This document shows positions 43,292-52,889 of a DNA stretch of 64,000 bases, piece by piece. The stretch spans positions 48,415 to 112,414 of the forward strand of contig CAZCUX010000026.1 in NCBI GenBank assembly GCA_964502005.1. Reading direction: 5' to 3'. The stretch is from CAJWOS01 sp964502005 (lineage in GTDB: Bacteria; Myxococcota_A; UBA796; UBA2385). The position numbers were made by a program, and so were the translations under genes. The number at the start of each line of letters is the position of its first letter. The first letter of the stretch is position 1. Below the pieces are notes generated by a model that was given only the letters and a program-made list of their open reading frames with translations, did not search any database and was not told the DNA's origin.

Positions 43292-45085
43292 GTGCGGCTG
43301 GCGGCACAGCTGGTCCTCTACATCTCCATGGCGGCGGTGTTGCCGCTTGCTGTGTTGGGTGCGGGGGCTGCTACGGTTGCGTCGCGCCATGTGTTGGAGA
43401 AGACCGCCGACCTCCAGGGCCGCACCGCAGAGGCGGTAGCGGTGTACGTGGACACCTGGATGGAGCTTCAGGTGCAACTCTTGCAGCAGCAGGTCCGCAC
43501 GCTGCCGGTAGAGCGACTGTCTCCCGAGGCGCGGGAGGTCGTGCCACGGCTGATTGTCGAGCAGTCGTCCGCGGTGGATGTTGCGATGTTGGTTTCGTCG
43601 GCGGGCGTGTCGTTGGCGCCTCCGGCAATGCCCGCCGCGTGGAATCTATCGCCGGAGTCCGTCGATTTGCGTGCGCGCGCGTTGATGCGGGAAGTGCCGC
43701 CGGATGTCCTGAGCGACACAAGTGATATGCAAACGTGGGTGTCCAAGCCGTATTTTCCGCCCAGCAGCCAGTGGCCCGCGGTGGCTGCGGTTACACGAAG
43801 TGAAGCGGGTACGGTATTTGTGGTGGAGCTTAGTCTGGCGTCCCTCGCCAGGAGGGTAGGCATAGAAGGCACTTCAGGGGTGCAGGTGGCTGTCCTGGAT
43901 GAAGATGGGGAGGTCGTGTTGGGGGGTGGCCACCTCATCCATCGACAAGCCTTCGCGGGGCTGCTGGGTGGCGTGGCCCTCGACATTCGGTACAAGAGCC
44001 AGGACGGGATTGAGGCCGTCGCCGCGTCTGCACCCCTCGACCAAGTACACTGGACCGTTGTAGTCGCGGAGCCGTTGTCTTCATCCGAGCGCGCGTTGCG
44101 GGAGATTCAGCAGCGAACTGCTTATATTGCTCTCGTATGCCTTACGTTGTCTTTGGTGGTCGCGGTCTTGTTTTCACGGCAATTCACGGCAAAGGTGGGC
44201 GCGCTCAAAGACGCGGCGATGCGTGTGGCAGACGGCGACTACGGGAGGCTGGTGGAAGTTGACGGTGTGGATGAGCTGGCCGACCTCGGGACCGCCTTCA
44301 ATCATATGAGCGGTCGGTTGGCCGAAGACGCCACCCGCATCGCCGTGCAAAATGAAGAAATCGCTGCCTTCAACCGTCAACTACAAGAGCGCGTGGACGC
44401 ACGGACCCAAGAACTTCGCGAGGCCCAGGCGCAGTTGGTGCAGTCCGCGCGCTTGGCCGCTGTCGGCGAAATGGGAGCTGGCCTCGCCCATGAACTCAAC
44501 AATCCAGTGGCCGGCATCTTGGGCCTTGTACAAGTGTTGTTGGCCAAAGCCGACGATGGGCCGTTTGGTGGTCTCTTGCGGGGAGTCGAAGCCCAGGCCC
44601 TTCGCTGTCGCGATATTCTCGCCAACCTTCAGGGCTTTTCCCAGGATATCGCTGAGGCGGGGACCGAACGCCTGGACCTCTCGATTGTGATTCGCGACGT
44701 GCTCACGCTTGTGCGGGGACCACTCCAGGTCGCGGGCCTCGATGTCTCGTTGGAGGTGCCGTCGGAGCTTTGGGTGCGGGGGCGTCGCGCGGAGTTGGGG
44801 CGCTCGTTTGCGTGGCTCACATCGAGTGTGCGCGCTGCCGCGCCGGGTGGAGGGTCGCTGCAAATGGAAGGGAATATCGAAGGCGAGAAGGTTGTCTTGG
44901 CAATGGTGCTACGCGCCAAGCAGTTGGCCATTGGCGGTGATGATTGGAAGGCAGCGGGAATGGGCCTTTGGAATGCGCGAAGAGTATTGGTCGCCCATGG
45001 CGGGCGCTTGGTGGAGCCCGTGGGCGCCGTGTCGGATTCCGCGGTATGGCGAATTGAACTTCCTCTTTGGCGCGACGAAGTATGA
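43292..45085 (+). CDS. Membrane sensor histidine kinase with HAMP and degenerate ATPase domain
   Basis: Two transmembrane helices (about 5-30 and 275-295) enclose a periplasmic dCache-like sensor of ~245 residues. HAMP (MRVADGDYGRLVEVDGVDEL) and a coiled coil follow. The dimerisation helix carries His 400 in GLAHELNNPVAGILG. The ATPase domain is poor: the N-box Asn is replaced (ELGRSFAWLTSSV, 501-513), no DxGxG is visible, and only a weak GMGLWNARRVLVAHGG remains. It may act as a phospho-acceptor or signal scaffold relying on its neighbours. GTG 43292; the stop overlaps the FecR-like gene (ATGA). Length 597. Confidence 0.82.
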   Translation: MRLAAQLVLYISMAAVLPLAVLGAGAATVASRHVLEKTADLQGRTAEAVAVYVDTWMELQVQLLQQQVRTLPVERLSPEAREVVPRLIVEQSSAVDVAMLVSSAGVSLAPPAMPAAWNLSPESVDLRARALMREVPPDVLSDTSDMQTWVSKPYFPPSSQWPAVAAVTRSEAGTVFVVELSLASLARRVGIEGTSGVQVAVLDEDGEVVLGGGHLIHRQAFAGLLGGVALDIRYKSQDGIEAVAASAPLDQVHWTVVVAEPLSSSERALREIQQRTAYIALVCLTLSLVVAVLFSRQFTAKVGALKDAAMRVADGDYGRLVEVDGVDELADLGTAFNHMSGRLAEDATRIAVQNEEIAAFNRQLQERVDARTQELREAQAQLVQSARLAAVGEMGAGLAHELNNPVAGILGLVQVLLAKADDGPFGGLLRGVEAQALRCRDILANLQGFSQDIAEAGTERLDLSIVIRDVLTLVRGPLQVAGLDVSLEVPSELWVRGRRAELGRSFAWLTSSVRAAAPGGGSLQMEGNIEGEKVVLAMVLRAKQLAIGGDDWKAAGMGLWNARRVLVAHGGRLVEPVGAVSDSAVWRIELPLWRDEV

Positions 45086-45951
45086 AACAGCACCTTGTCA
45101 TCTTGGTAGCCGCAGCTTCGGTTCTGTTGCTCGGATACGTTGGGTATATCGGTATTTTTTCGGATGCCGAGCACCGACGTTTGGAAATTGCGGGGCTCGC
45201 CGGGACGGTGACGCACACGGATGCTGCGGGCGTCGAGCATCACGCGGCGCTTGGGGATGCTGTGCCTGCGGACGGGGTGGTTCGCGTGGGTCCGGATGGA
45301 CATGCTTTGTTGGTGGCCGGAGAGGGGACGCAGTTGGTGCTCGCCGCAGAGACCACCGTTCGGGTGCTTCAGGCCGACGCACGCAGTGTTATGGTCGAGT
45401 TGGATGAGGGGCGTGTACAAGCACGGGTTGTCGCAGGCAACCGTTTGTTGGGGGTGCGGGCCGCGGGGCGCACTGCGACCGCGGAGAGCGGCGCGTTTCA
45501 AGTCGCCCGAGACGCCGACGACCGTGTACGAATTGCAGTCGACGAAGGTGCTGTGTCACTCGATGGATTCGGTGACACCACAGCACTTTCGGCAGGGTCT
45601 CGTATCGACGTTCGACCCGGTGGGGAACCGGTGGTTTCTGCGCGGGTGGTCGAAGAGCTCCTCCTGGAAATGTCTTGGCCTCCGCCGGGTGAAGGCAAGG
45701 GTCCGGCGCCGATTGGAGGACGAACGGTGCCTTACGCAAGAGTCGCCGTGACAGGCCCTTCTGGGCGACGGGAAGTTGAGTCTGATGCCGCAGGTCACTT
45801 TTCTGTCGACGTCCAGCTGGAAGTTGGTGCACATGCCGTGACCGTCGACGTGTCCGATGGCTTGGGGGAGCAACGGCGAGCGACCGAGGTGGTAGAGCGA
45901 AAACCGCCGCCGCCACCCGTTGCCACCACTGAGGTACGGTTCGGCGGATGA
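45082..45951 (+). CDS. FecR-like membrane-anchored protein
   Basis: ATG 45082 overlaps the kinase stop. An N-terminal transmembrane helix (VILVAAASVLLLGYVGYIGIF) precedes a FecR-type beta domain. Its segments include AALGDAVPADGVVRVGPDGHALL, VLQADARSVMVELDEGRVQA, ATAESGAFQVARD and VRIAVDEGAVSL, typical of FecR/LPS-type beta folds. A second beta-sandwich near the end (YARVAVTGPSGRREVESDAAG) resembles a carboxypeptidase-regulatory-like Ig fold. FecR proteins usually relay surface signals to ECF sigma factors; here the partners are histidine kinases. Length 289. Confidence 0.8.
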   Translation: MKQHLVILVAAASVLLLGYVGYIGIFSDAEHRRLEIAGLAGTVTHTDAAGVEHHAALGDAVPADGVVRVGPDGHALLVAGEGTQLVLAAETTVRVLQADARSVMVELDEGRVQARVVAGNRLLGVRAAGRTATAESGAFQVARDADDRVRIAVDEGAVSLDGFGDTTALSAGSRIDVRPGGEPVVSARVVEELLLEMSWPPPGEGKGPAPIGGRTVPYARVAVTGPSGRREVESDAAGHFSVDVQLEVGAHAVTVDVSDGLGEQRRATEVVERKPPPPPVATTEVRFGG

Positions 45952-48428
45952 CGTGGTTTGCAACTTGTCGAAAATCAGCCGTGATTGCTGTTTTTGCGAC
46001 GGCAGGTGGTCCTGTTTTGGCAGCGCCACAGCTGCTCGCCCGACCGACGCCGGGTGTGGTCGCGCGCGGGCAAACCGTACAAGTCGAGGTGCTGCTCGCG
46101 GATGGTGACGCGCGTTTGTATGGGGTGCTCGACGCGCCAGGCGCGTCCGTTGTGCCGGACGGCGATGGTCACTGGCGCCTGACATGGACGCCCCGCGACG
46201 AAAGCCCGCTTCGCCTGACCGCCGCCTTGCCGACGGGGGAGACCGTGTCTACGGAGGTGCCAGTGTACGGGGGGGAATCGGGGCTACGTTGGCCGACGGG
46301 AGCCACCGGAATCGCGGGGGGCGGCGAGCCCGTTGCGCTGCTGCTAGAAGGGACGCTGTCGGGCGATGTGTCCCAGCTTCGGGTTGCCGCGGGCATGGGG
46401 TCCATAGCTTCGGTGATTGCGACCGAAGATGGCACGCGGGTCACTTATGTCCCGCCTTTGGATCCGTTCCCTCGCGCGGTCCCGCTGTTGCTCGTGGATA
46501 CCGCATACCCGCAAAACGACCCGTCACTCGGTGTTTTGACGCTTCGTGCGAAAACAACTGTTCCCGTGCAGACCGAGCCCGGCACCCAAGTGTCCGTCGA
46601 GTTGGGCGGGCGTACGCTCCCAACGGTCGTGGCGGATGCGTCCGGTGTTGCACTTGTGCCCCTTGTCGTTCGTCCCGGAGACGAAACGGCGCGCCTCACG
46701 CTGACCGATAGCGCAGGAAATACCAACACGAGCACAATTCGACTCGGAGGAGACCCAAGACCCTTGCTGGTGGGCGTCGCCGTTCCTGGGCAGCCAAACG
46801 CACGAAGTCCGGAAATCATCGTCGCTGCGGTTCGCGCGGGAAATCGTGGCTGGACGGGTGAGGCGCCTGATTGTCGAACACGGCAAGGGGCCGCGGTGCC
46901 GCTGGTGCCCCTGTCGCCCGGCTTGTGGCGCGGTGCCGTCCCCGCGGAGGTGGCCGATGCTGCAAGGGTGGATTGTGACCTGGGACTCGACGCGCGGACC
47001 ACGATTCTGCTCGACGTGCCCCAGCCGGTCCCCGACCGCCTCGCGGTGCGCGTTTCTCCCCCGGAGCTGGATGCGCAGTCGCCGGTCGCTACCGTGCGTG
47101 CGTGGGTAGAAGACCCTTTGGGCGAGCGCATTGTCGGCATTCCGCCGTCGGTGGTTGCTTCTTGGGGCACACTTACTCCCGAGGCAGACTGGCACCAACC
47201 CGGTGTCTTCGTTGCCCAGTACGATGGCGTTGCCGCCATAGCGCACGGCCAGGACCGTCTCGTTGCCCAGTGGCGTCTCCCTGCCGGTGTAGGCTCGGAG
47301 CACGACATAGAGCTCAGTTGGCGGGTTGATGGCGCGGGTGGCACCGTCGCGGCGCGGTCCTTGGATGCTACCGGCCACCCCCTGCCGCCGGATTCCTTGC
47401 GCTTGTCTTGGGGCGGCCAAGAGCTCGTGACCCAGATGGGCGAATACGGCTGGTGCACCGCCGAGGTTCCGCCCAGCCAAGAGTCTGTTTGGTTGTACGT
47501 CTCGACGAACGCGCAAGGTATCGGTCGGGGCGCTTTTGTGACACCGGGCATGGCGGAGGGACGAGACTGGACAGGTCCAGACCTCGTCTTTGGGCAATCA
47601 CTGCCGATTCTCGTGGGTCCGGTTCGGCAGGTCGCATTGTCGGTAGAGCCCCCGGTATTGGTCACAGCGGAGGGGCGAACCGCCCGCATCGTCCTTTCGC
47701 TGGCAGACCAAGACGGCAGTCCTGTCACCGACGTACCTGTCGAGCTTTCGGCGAGTCGCGGCTTCGTTTCCGAACCCAGACGGCGCGTAGATGGGAGCAT
47801 CGAAGCAACCTACACTCCCGAGCGGGAAGGCGACGCGGGACCCGTGGAGATTCTCGTAGGCTCGCCGGATGGGCGCTTTCCTTCGACGGCGACGGAGCTG
47901 ACGCTTGTGCCCAAGGCGGCCGGACGTGCGCCGGGCTTGCATGTGGGCTGGTTGGTGGGGCCGGATGGTGTGTCGAGCCCATGGGCGTCGTTGGATGGAA
48001 ACCTGCGATTGGACGCGTTTCCCAACGACCTCCGCCTTCGCTTGTCCGCGGGGGTCTATTCGGTGCGGGCGAGCGCACGGGAGCCCAATACGGGGGAGGC
48101 GTTGTCCGTCGGGGCAGACTTTGTTCCGCTTGGCGTCGGCCTGCTCGGCCAACAAGCGCACGGGCGGCTTCTGACATGGGTGGGTGCCGCTGCGCTCGTG
48201 GTTCCGTATCGGGTGAGTGTGTCGCTCGACGGGAGCCGTGCGCTGCGAGGACTGGCGCTTGCTCCGCCGGGCGGTCATGTGTTCGTGGGCACGGGCCTCA
48301 AAACGAGGACGGGGCAACTGGACCTCCAGTTGGGCTATTTGGTGGTGTCGACCGCGCCTGGCGATGGCGGTTGGCAGGGACAGGTCGGAGGCTTCTTGTC
48401 GACGCTCGGATACCGACATGGCTTTTGA
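45948..48428 (+). CDS. Exported multi-Ig-domain envelope protein
   Basis: ATG 45948 overlaps the preceding stop (ATGA). A signal peptide (VIAVFATAGGPVLA-A) leads to a series of Ig-like/bacterial invasin-like beta-sandwich modules, for example VVARGQTVQVEVLLADGDAR, TVVADASGVALVPLVVRPGD and PPVLVTAEGRTARIVLSLAD followed by VTDVPVELSASRGFV. The last ~170 residues (about 655-826) are alternating hydrophobic strands ending in aromatic-rich RHGF, suggestive of outer-membrane beta structure. Length 826. Together with the next gene it forms the envelope part of the operon. Confidence 0.65.
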   Translation: MTWFATCRKSAVIAVFATAGGPVLAAPQLLARPTPGVVARGQTVQVEVLLADGDARLYGVLDAPGASVVPDGDGHWRLTWTPRDESPLRLTAALPTGETVSTEVPVYGGESGLRWPTGATGIAGGGEPVALLLEGTLSGDVSQLRVAAGMGSIASVIATEDGTRVTYVPPLDPFPRAVPLLLVDTAYPQNDPSLGVLTLRAKTTVPVQTEPGTQVSVELGGRTLPTVVADASGVALVPLVVRPGDETARLTLTDSAGNTNTSTIRLGGDPRPLLVGVAVPGQPNARSPEIIVAAVRAGNRGWTGEAPDCRTRQGAAVPLVPLSPGLWRGAVPAEVADAARVDCDLGLDARTTILLDVPQPVPDRLAVRVSPPELDAQSPVATVRAWVEDPLGERIVGIPPSVVASWGTLTPEADWHQPGVFVAQYDGVAAIAHGQDRLVAQWRLPAGVGSEHDIELSWRVDGAGGTVAARSLDATGHPLPPDSLRLSWGGQELVTQMGEYGWCTAEVPPSQESVWLYVSTNAQGIGRGAFVTPGMAEGRDWTGPDLVFGQSLPILVGPVRQVALSVEPPVLVTAEGRTARIVLSLADQDGSPVTDVPVELSASRGFVSEPRRRVDGSIEATYTPEREGDAGPVEILVGSPDGRFPSTATELTLVPKAAGRAPGLHVGWLVGPDGVSSPWASLDGNLRLDAFPNDLRLRLSAGVYSVRASAREPNTGEALSVGADFVPLGVGLLGQQAHGRLLTWVGAAALVVPYRVSVSLDGSRALRGLALAPPGGHVFVGTGLKTRTGQLDLQLGYLVVSTAPGDGGWQGQVGGFLSTLGYRHGF

Positions 48429-48483
48429 TGCTTCCTTAGGGTTGCACTGGCGACTGCCCCGTTTGTCGACCTACACTGTTCGT

Positions 48484-51400
48484 ATGTCTCGTTTGTCCCG
48501 CATGGTCTGTCGGCCCCTACGCGGCGCTGTGTTCGCAGCGACCTTGGCATCGTGTACCCCCGATGCCCCCCTCCCTATCCTGAGCCAGGTGGAGCCTTCT
48601 TGGGCCTATAGCGGTGCCGAGGCGAGCATCGTCGTGACGGGTGAAAACCTCATGCCTTTGCTGGCTGCTGAGGGCGCGAGCGATATCGCCGTCGACGATA
48701 GGTTCCATTTGTTTTTGGAGACAGACCCAACGACCCCTTTGCTGTCTGTCGAGCGCTGGTCCAACCAGCGGGTGTCGGCGGTCGTGCCCGCGGGCCTTCC
48801 GTCCGGTCGCTACGACCTCGTCTTGGCGACCCCCGCGGGAGACCGCGCCCGCCTCTCCCAAGCGTTTACCGTGACGGACAGCCGTGCTTCGCGCATTTCG
48901 GTGTCTTCTACGGCCGCACGCGTGGATGTGCGGTCCGATGCCTTGGTCAATCTGCAATTGGTCGACCCATCTGGACTCCCTGTGCCTTCGGCAATTCCGG
49001 TGGTGGTCGAAGCGGTGTCCGCGCTGGGCGACCCTTCCGCTATTGTCTTTCGGGGAGGACTTGTCGACCAAACCACCGTGTCACCCGGTGTTATCGCCGG
49101 AACTTTGGATGACGCGGGAGGGGCGAGCTTGTATGTGTCGTCTGCGGTGGTCGACCAACTGACGGTTCGTGTTGAAGGGACCGGCCTGAGCAGCCACCTC
49201 GCGGGGGAGAGCGAGCCGATTCGCTTTGAACCGCGTGGTGTTGGCGACGTATGGATTGACGTTCCCGAAGGTCCATTGTTGGCGGGACAACCGTTCTCGT
49301 TGCATTTGACACTGTTGGACTCCGACGGAAATCCAACGTATGGCGAGCTCATGTCTGTGGTCCTGTCGGAGACCTGTACCCAATCATCCGAAAGCTATTT
49401 GCAAGTCGTAACTGTGCAGGACCAGCAGCAGGTCGACAATGTCGTGCTTACCGGTGCAACCGTTCCGGGTGGTTGTGAAGAAAACCGCATCCGCGTCGTC
49501 GGACTTGCGTCGGGAGAGCCGCTGGTCGCCGAAACGGCGCCACTCGACATTCTTGCGGGCCCCGTCGCCGAATATTCTCTCACGTTGTCCCAAGATACTG
49601 TCGTCGCCGGAACGGGGGCGCAGGTTGTTGTCGTCCGCGCTACGGATGCCTTACAAAACCCCGTATCAGAGCACTCCGCGAGCTTGGTTTGGCAAGACAG
49701 CGTTGGAGGCCTCTCGACGGAAGATTCGGTTGGAAGCGCTGCGTGCTTGCCCTTTTCGGGGGGCATGGCAATCTGCACATTACAGTTGGTTCGCGCGGGG
49801 AGCAATGTAACTGTGCAGGTCCAGGACTCCACGGGAATTGAAGGCACGTCCGACGCCTTTGCCGTCGTCGCCGGACCCGCATCGCAGGGCATACTTCTCC
49901 CTGGCACCCTCGAGGCCGTGGCCGGCGAACCACTGGACATTACCCTTCAGGTGTTGGATGCATTTGGGAACGCGGCCAGCCTTCTTGCTGCGGACGGTGG
50001 GGCTGCCGCCATTTTGAGCGACTCTACGGGGACTTTGGTTTGCGCGGACAGGAGGCCCCATCCATTGGACGGTATCATCAAGTGGTCTTGCGCGATTTTG
50101 AAAGCGGAACCAAATGTGGTATTATCTGCCGCATTGACCGAACCTGGCTTCGAGGTCGCGTCTGCGCCTGTTCGGGTCGACAATGCGGATATAGCGCGTG
50201 CAGACATCGTTCTTCGTGAACCTTTCGTAGTGGCTGGTGATGCACTTTCTTATACGGTCGAAACCTATGACGCGTATGGAAATCCGTATATTGTACAGTC
50301 GGCTTCTTCCCTTCAGATAGACGATGAAGGTGGCGAGTTGCGGGGCACGGTACTCACGTTGGGGCCGGATGGCACGGCGACAGGTGAGGTGAGCTTGTTT
50401 GTGGCGACCGCAGCAAATCGCATCGTGGGACGGGTTTTTGGACGAACGCTTGGTGTCTCCGATGTGTTTTCTGTCGAACCTGGTCCCCATTCAGGTTATT
50501 CCGTTGTGTTGGATAGCACATGGGTTGACCTTGACCAAGAAGCCCCAGTACGCATCGTCGCAAGCGATGCGTATGGAAATCAAGTACCGTCGGTGAATAC
50601 CCAGGTGACCTTGGCCTCTGTTGCAGATGATAGCGGTGAAACGCTTGTGGAGGTCGTTGACGGCGAGGGTGTTTACGACTGGTCGTGGCCGACGACCGTG
50701 CTCCAAGACCAGTTGCGGGTGACGGATGGTAGGTTGGAAGGTGAGAGCGCACCCGTTGACGTAGTGGAGTTCGATTGTGCGAACGGGCCCGCGGCGGGGT
50801 TTTTGGTGGATGGCCTCGACGCGCAAGTATTGTGTATGACGGCCAGTCGAACCGCGACCGTGACGATGGATGCGTCCACCAGCGTCGTCGGTGCTGCGCC
50901 ATTGGTCGCATTTCACAACCATGATGGCGATGGTGCGTGGAGTCGCTCGACCGTCGAAACGTGGTCGGAGCAATGGCGTAGTGTTGGTGGATGGCTTCCG
51001 GAGGTCGTCGTGGTCGACCAAAACGGCTGCGCAGACCGGTCCAGCGTGACGGTGTGGGTGGGCGTTTCCGATGGACAGCCTGTCGGGCCTGTCGATGTGC
51101 TGGTCGACAGCACGGAGCTTGTGGTCGGCTCGGTGAGTCTTGGTACTACCGACGTCACCCTGCGCGCAAGCGATTGTGCCGGCGACCCTGCATCGGGCGG
51201 CACGCTGTACGTTCGCGCGGACCGGGGCGTTGTAGGGACGGGAGCAGACCCCGTCTTGCCAACGGGCTACGGCCTTCAGGTGTCCCTCGACAGCGATGGC
51301 GAAGCGTCTGTCGCGTGGTCCGTGACAGCGGCGTTGGAAGGAGGCCCGTCGTCTGTCGTCGCCGGTGTCCCGAGTGGTGCAGCATTTGGGAGCGCGACGG

Positions 51401-52125
51401 TGGATGTCGATGGCGACTCTGCGCGACCTTGGGTTGTAGGCGTTGACCCTGATGGTCCATTTATGGGCGCCGAGACATCGTTTACAGTGTGGTTTAGTGA
51501 GGCGATGTATGTTCCGTCCCTTTTGACGACCGCGTTTTGGTGGACCGCGCCGGATGGCCGCACCGTCGAAGCCGCTTCATTGGTGGTCGGCGACGATGGA
51601 CGAACGGTCACTGTCGAGCCAACGGAGCCAGTTGTGGGAACAAGCGGTGAGTGGGTGTTCTCGATTGGGTCGACCGTACGCGATGCAGGCGGAGGCAATC
51701 GCCTCGATGGCGCAGAGGTCGGCGTAGCTTCGGACGCCGTATTTTCCATGGGCGGTGTTGCGGCAAACCCAAACGAAGTGCAGCAATGTGCGCCTTCCTC
51801 GGCTGTATTTCGACCGGACGGCGACGACGGAGTTGGCGAAGAGCGAGATGAGGCGGAGATTGCGGTGGTCGCAGTCGATGTGCCGACCGCGTGGTGGCTC
51901 GGCGTATGGGGCTCTGACGACACGCTGGAGATTGGCCGTATGTACGCGGCGACCAGCTCCGCAGAAACCTTGGTCTGGGATGGCCGCGACGCCGCGGGCC
52001 GCGTCGTCGACAATGGCCCGTACTGGCTTGAAGTCGTTGCCCTCAACGAAAAGCGGGTGCGAAGTGGGTCGTGTTTCGCGGAAGTCACAGTTGCCCAAAA
52101 TGTGCGAGCACCGGAGGTTCCATGA
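48484..52125 (+). CDS. Giant Ig-like-domain lipoprotein
   Basis: ATG 48484 yields a lipobox signal (GAVFAATLASC, Cys about residue 24); the open frame upstream overlaps the previous gene. The 1213-residue product starts with an IPT/TIG-like domain (VEPSWAYSGAEASIVVTGEN). Many Ig-like repeats follow, several with the phrase DxxGNxxx (DALQNPVSEHSASLVW, DAFGNAASLLA, DAYGNPYIVQSA, DAYGNQVPSVNTQVTL). An SbsA-type domain (ETSFTVWFSEAMY, VRDAGGGNRLDG) and a FlgD-like C-terminal Ig domain (ETLVWDGRDAAGRVVDNGPY) complete it. Likely a surface stalk or adhesin/sensor. Its stop overlaps the third kinase gene (ATGA). Confidence 0.75.
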   Translation: MSRLSRMVCRPLRGAVFAATLASCTPDAPLPILSQVEPSWAYSGAEASIVVTGENLMPLLAAEGASDIAVDDRFHLFLETDPTTPLLSVERWSNQRVSAVVPAGLPSGRYDLVLATPAGDRARLSQAFTVTDSRASRISVSSTAARVDVRSDALVNLQLVDPSGLPVPSAIPVVVEAVSALGDPSAIVFRGGLVDQTTVSPGVIAGTLDDAGGASLYVSSAVVDQLTVRVEGTGLSSHLAGESEPIRFEPRGVGDVWIDVPEGPLLAGQPFSLHLTLLDSDGNPTYGELMSVVLSETCTQSSESYLQVVTVQDQQQVDNVVLTGATVPGGCEENRIRVVGLASGEPLVAETAPLDILAGPVAEYSLTLSQDTVVAGTGAQVVVVRATDALQNPVSEHSASLVWQDSVGGLSTEDSVGSAACLPFSGGMAICTLQLVRAGSNVTVQVQDSTGIEGTSDAFAVVAGPASQGILLPGTLEAVAGEPLDITLQVLDAFGNAASLLAADGGAAAILSDSTGTLVCADRRPHPLDGIIKWSCAILKAEPNVVLSAALTEPGFEVASAPVRVDNADIARADIVLREPFVVAGDALSYTVETYDAYGNPYIVQSASSLQIDDEGGELRGTVLTLGPDGTATGEVSLFVATAANRIVGRVFGRTLGVSDVFSVEPGPHSGYSVVLDSTWVDLDQEAPVRIVASDAYGNQVPSVNTQVTLASVADDSGETLVEVVDGEGVYDWSWPTTVLQDQLRVTDGRLEGESAPVDVVEFDCANGPAAGFLVDGLDAQVLCMTASRTATVTMDASTSVVGAAPLVAFHNHDGDGAWSRSTVETWSEQWRSVGGWLPEVVVVDQNGCADRSSVTVWVGVSDGQPVGPVDVLVDSTELVVGSVSLGTTDVTLRASDCAGDPASGGTLYVRADRGVVGTGADPVLPTGYGLQVSLDSDGEASVAWSVTAALEGGPSSVVAGVPSGAAFGSATVDVDGDSARPWVVGVDPDGPFMGAETSFTVWFSEAMYVPSLLTTAFWWTAPDGRTVEAASLVVGDDGRTVTVEPTEPVVGTSGEWVFSIGSTVRDAGGGNRLDGAEVGVASDAVFSMGGVAANPNEVQQCAPSSAVFRPDGDDGVGEERDEAEIAVVAVDVPTAWWLGVWGSDDTLEIGRMYAATSSAETLVWDGRDAAGRVVDNGPYWLEVVALNEKRVRSGSCFAEVTVAQNVRAPEVP

Positions 52126-52889
52126 GCGCAGAAAAGCCGAAGGTGGGAGCGCCAACGACGGAGGAGCCTTCTTGGATGGAGACAGGTCGGCTCGCCGAGC
52201 AGGGTTTGCGTGCTGCGGAGCTGGTCCATGAGTTGCGCCAGCCGGTCTTTTCTATCAAAGCGTTGGTAGAAATTATGAACGGGGAGGGGACGCACAGCCC
52301 CCACCTCTCTGTATTGGCCGACCAGGTACGGCAACTCGAAGTGCTGCTGCAGCGGTTTTCTTGGACAGGGCAACGTGGCTCTGGCGTAAGGGAGCCCGTC
52401 GACTTGTCCCATCTGGTATCCGGGTGTGTTTCGGCGCTTGCGGGACGCGCGCGGGCGAGCGAAATTCAGCTGTCATTCGTTCACAATGGGCAATCACGCG
52501 CGATTCTCGCGGACCCCGTCGCCGTTCGACAAATCGCGACCAACTTGGTCGTCAATGCCATCGACGCCGCAACTTCGCAGGTCTTGGTGACGGTATCTGG
52601 ATGTTCGCTTCATGTACACGACGACGGCGCCGGGATTTCGGACGATGTGCAGCGCCGTATGTTCGACCCTTTCTTCTCGACCAAGCCACCCACGCAAGGA
52701 ACGGGACTGGGTCTTCCGATTACATTGCGGCTCATCGCCGCCTGCGAAGCAGCGCTCGAGTGGGATAGTGGGGTCGCTGGGACAGAGTTTTGTGTGAAAT
52801 TTGTGCCCCTTGGGGCAGACCCAGCGCTTTCAGGGACGACCGATGACCGAAAAGAAGACTCCACCGGTTTCATCACATCACAGCGATGA
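52122..52889 (+). CDS. Small cytoplasmic histidine kinase
   Basis: Starts at ATG 52122 inside the previous stop. His 36 lies in AAELVHELRQPVFSIKAL. The ATPase domain is complete: TNLVVNAIDAA (Asn 145), VHDDGAGISDD, FDPFFSTKPPTQGTGLGLPI. There is no sensor domain and no membrane segment, only an ~18-residue N-terminal tail, so it must receive its signal from partner proteins. At 255 residues it is a minimal kinase. The downstream TPR gene begins within its last 47 bases. Confidence 0.88.
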   Translation: MSAEKPKVGAPTTEEPSWMETGRLAEQGLRAAELVHELRQPVFSIKALVEIMNGEGTHSPHLSVLADQVRQLEVLLQRFSWTGQRGSGVREPVDLSHLVSGCVSALAGRARASEIQLSFVHNGQSRAILADPVAVRQIATNLVVNAIDAATSQVLVTVSGCSLHVHDDGAGISDDVQRRMFDPFFSTKPPTQGTGLGLPITLRLIAACEAALEWDSGVAGTEFCVKFVPLGADPALSGTTDDRKEDSTGFITSQR

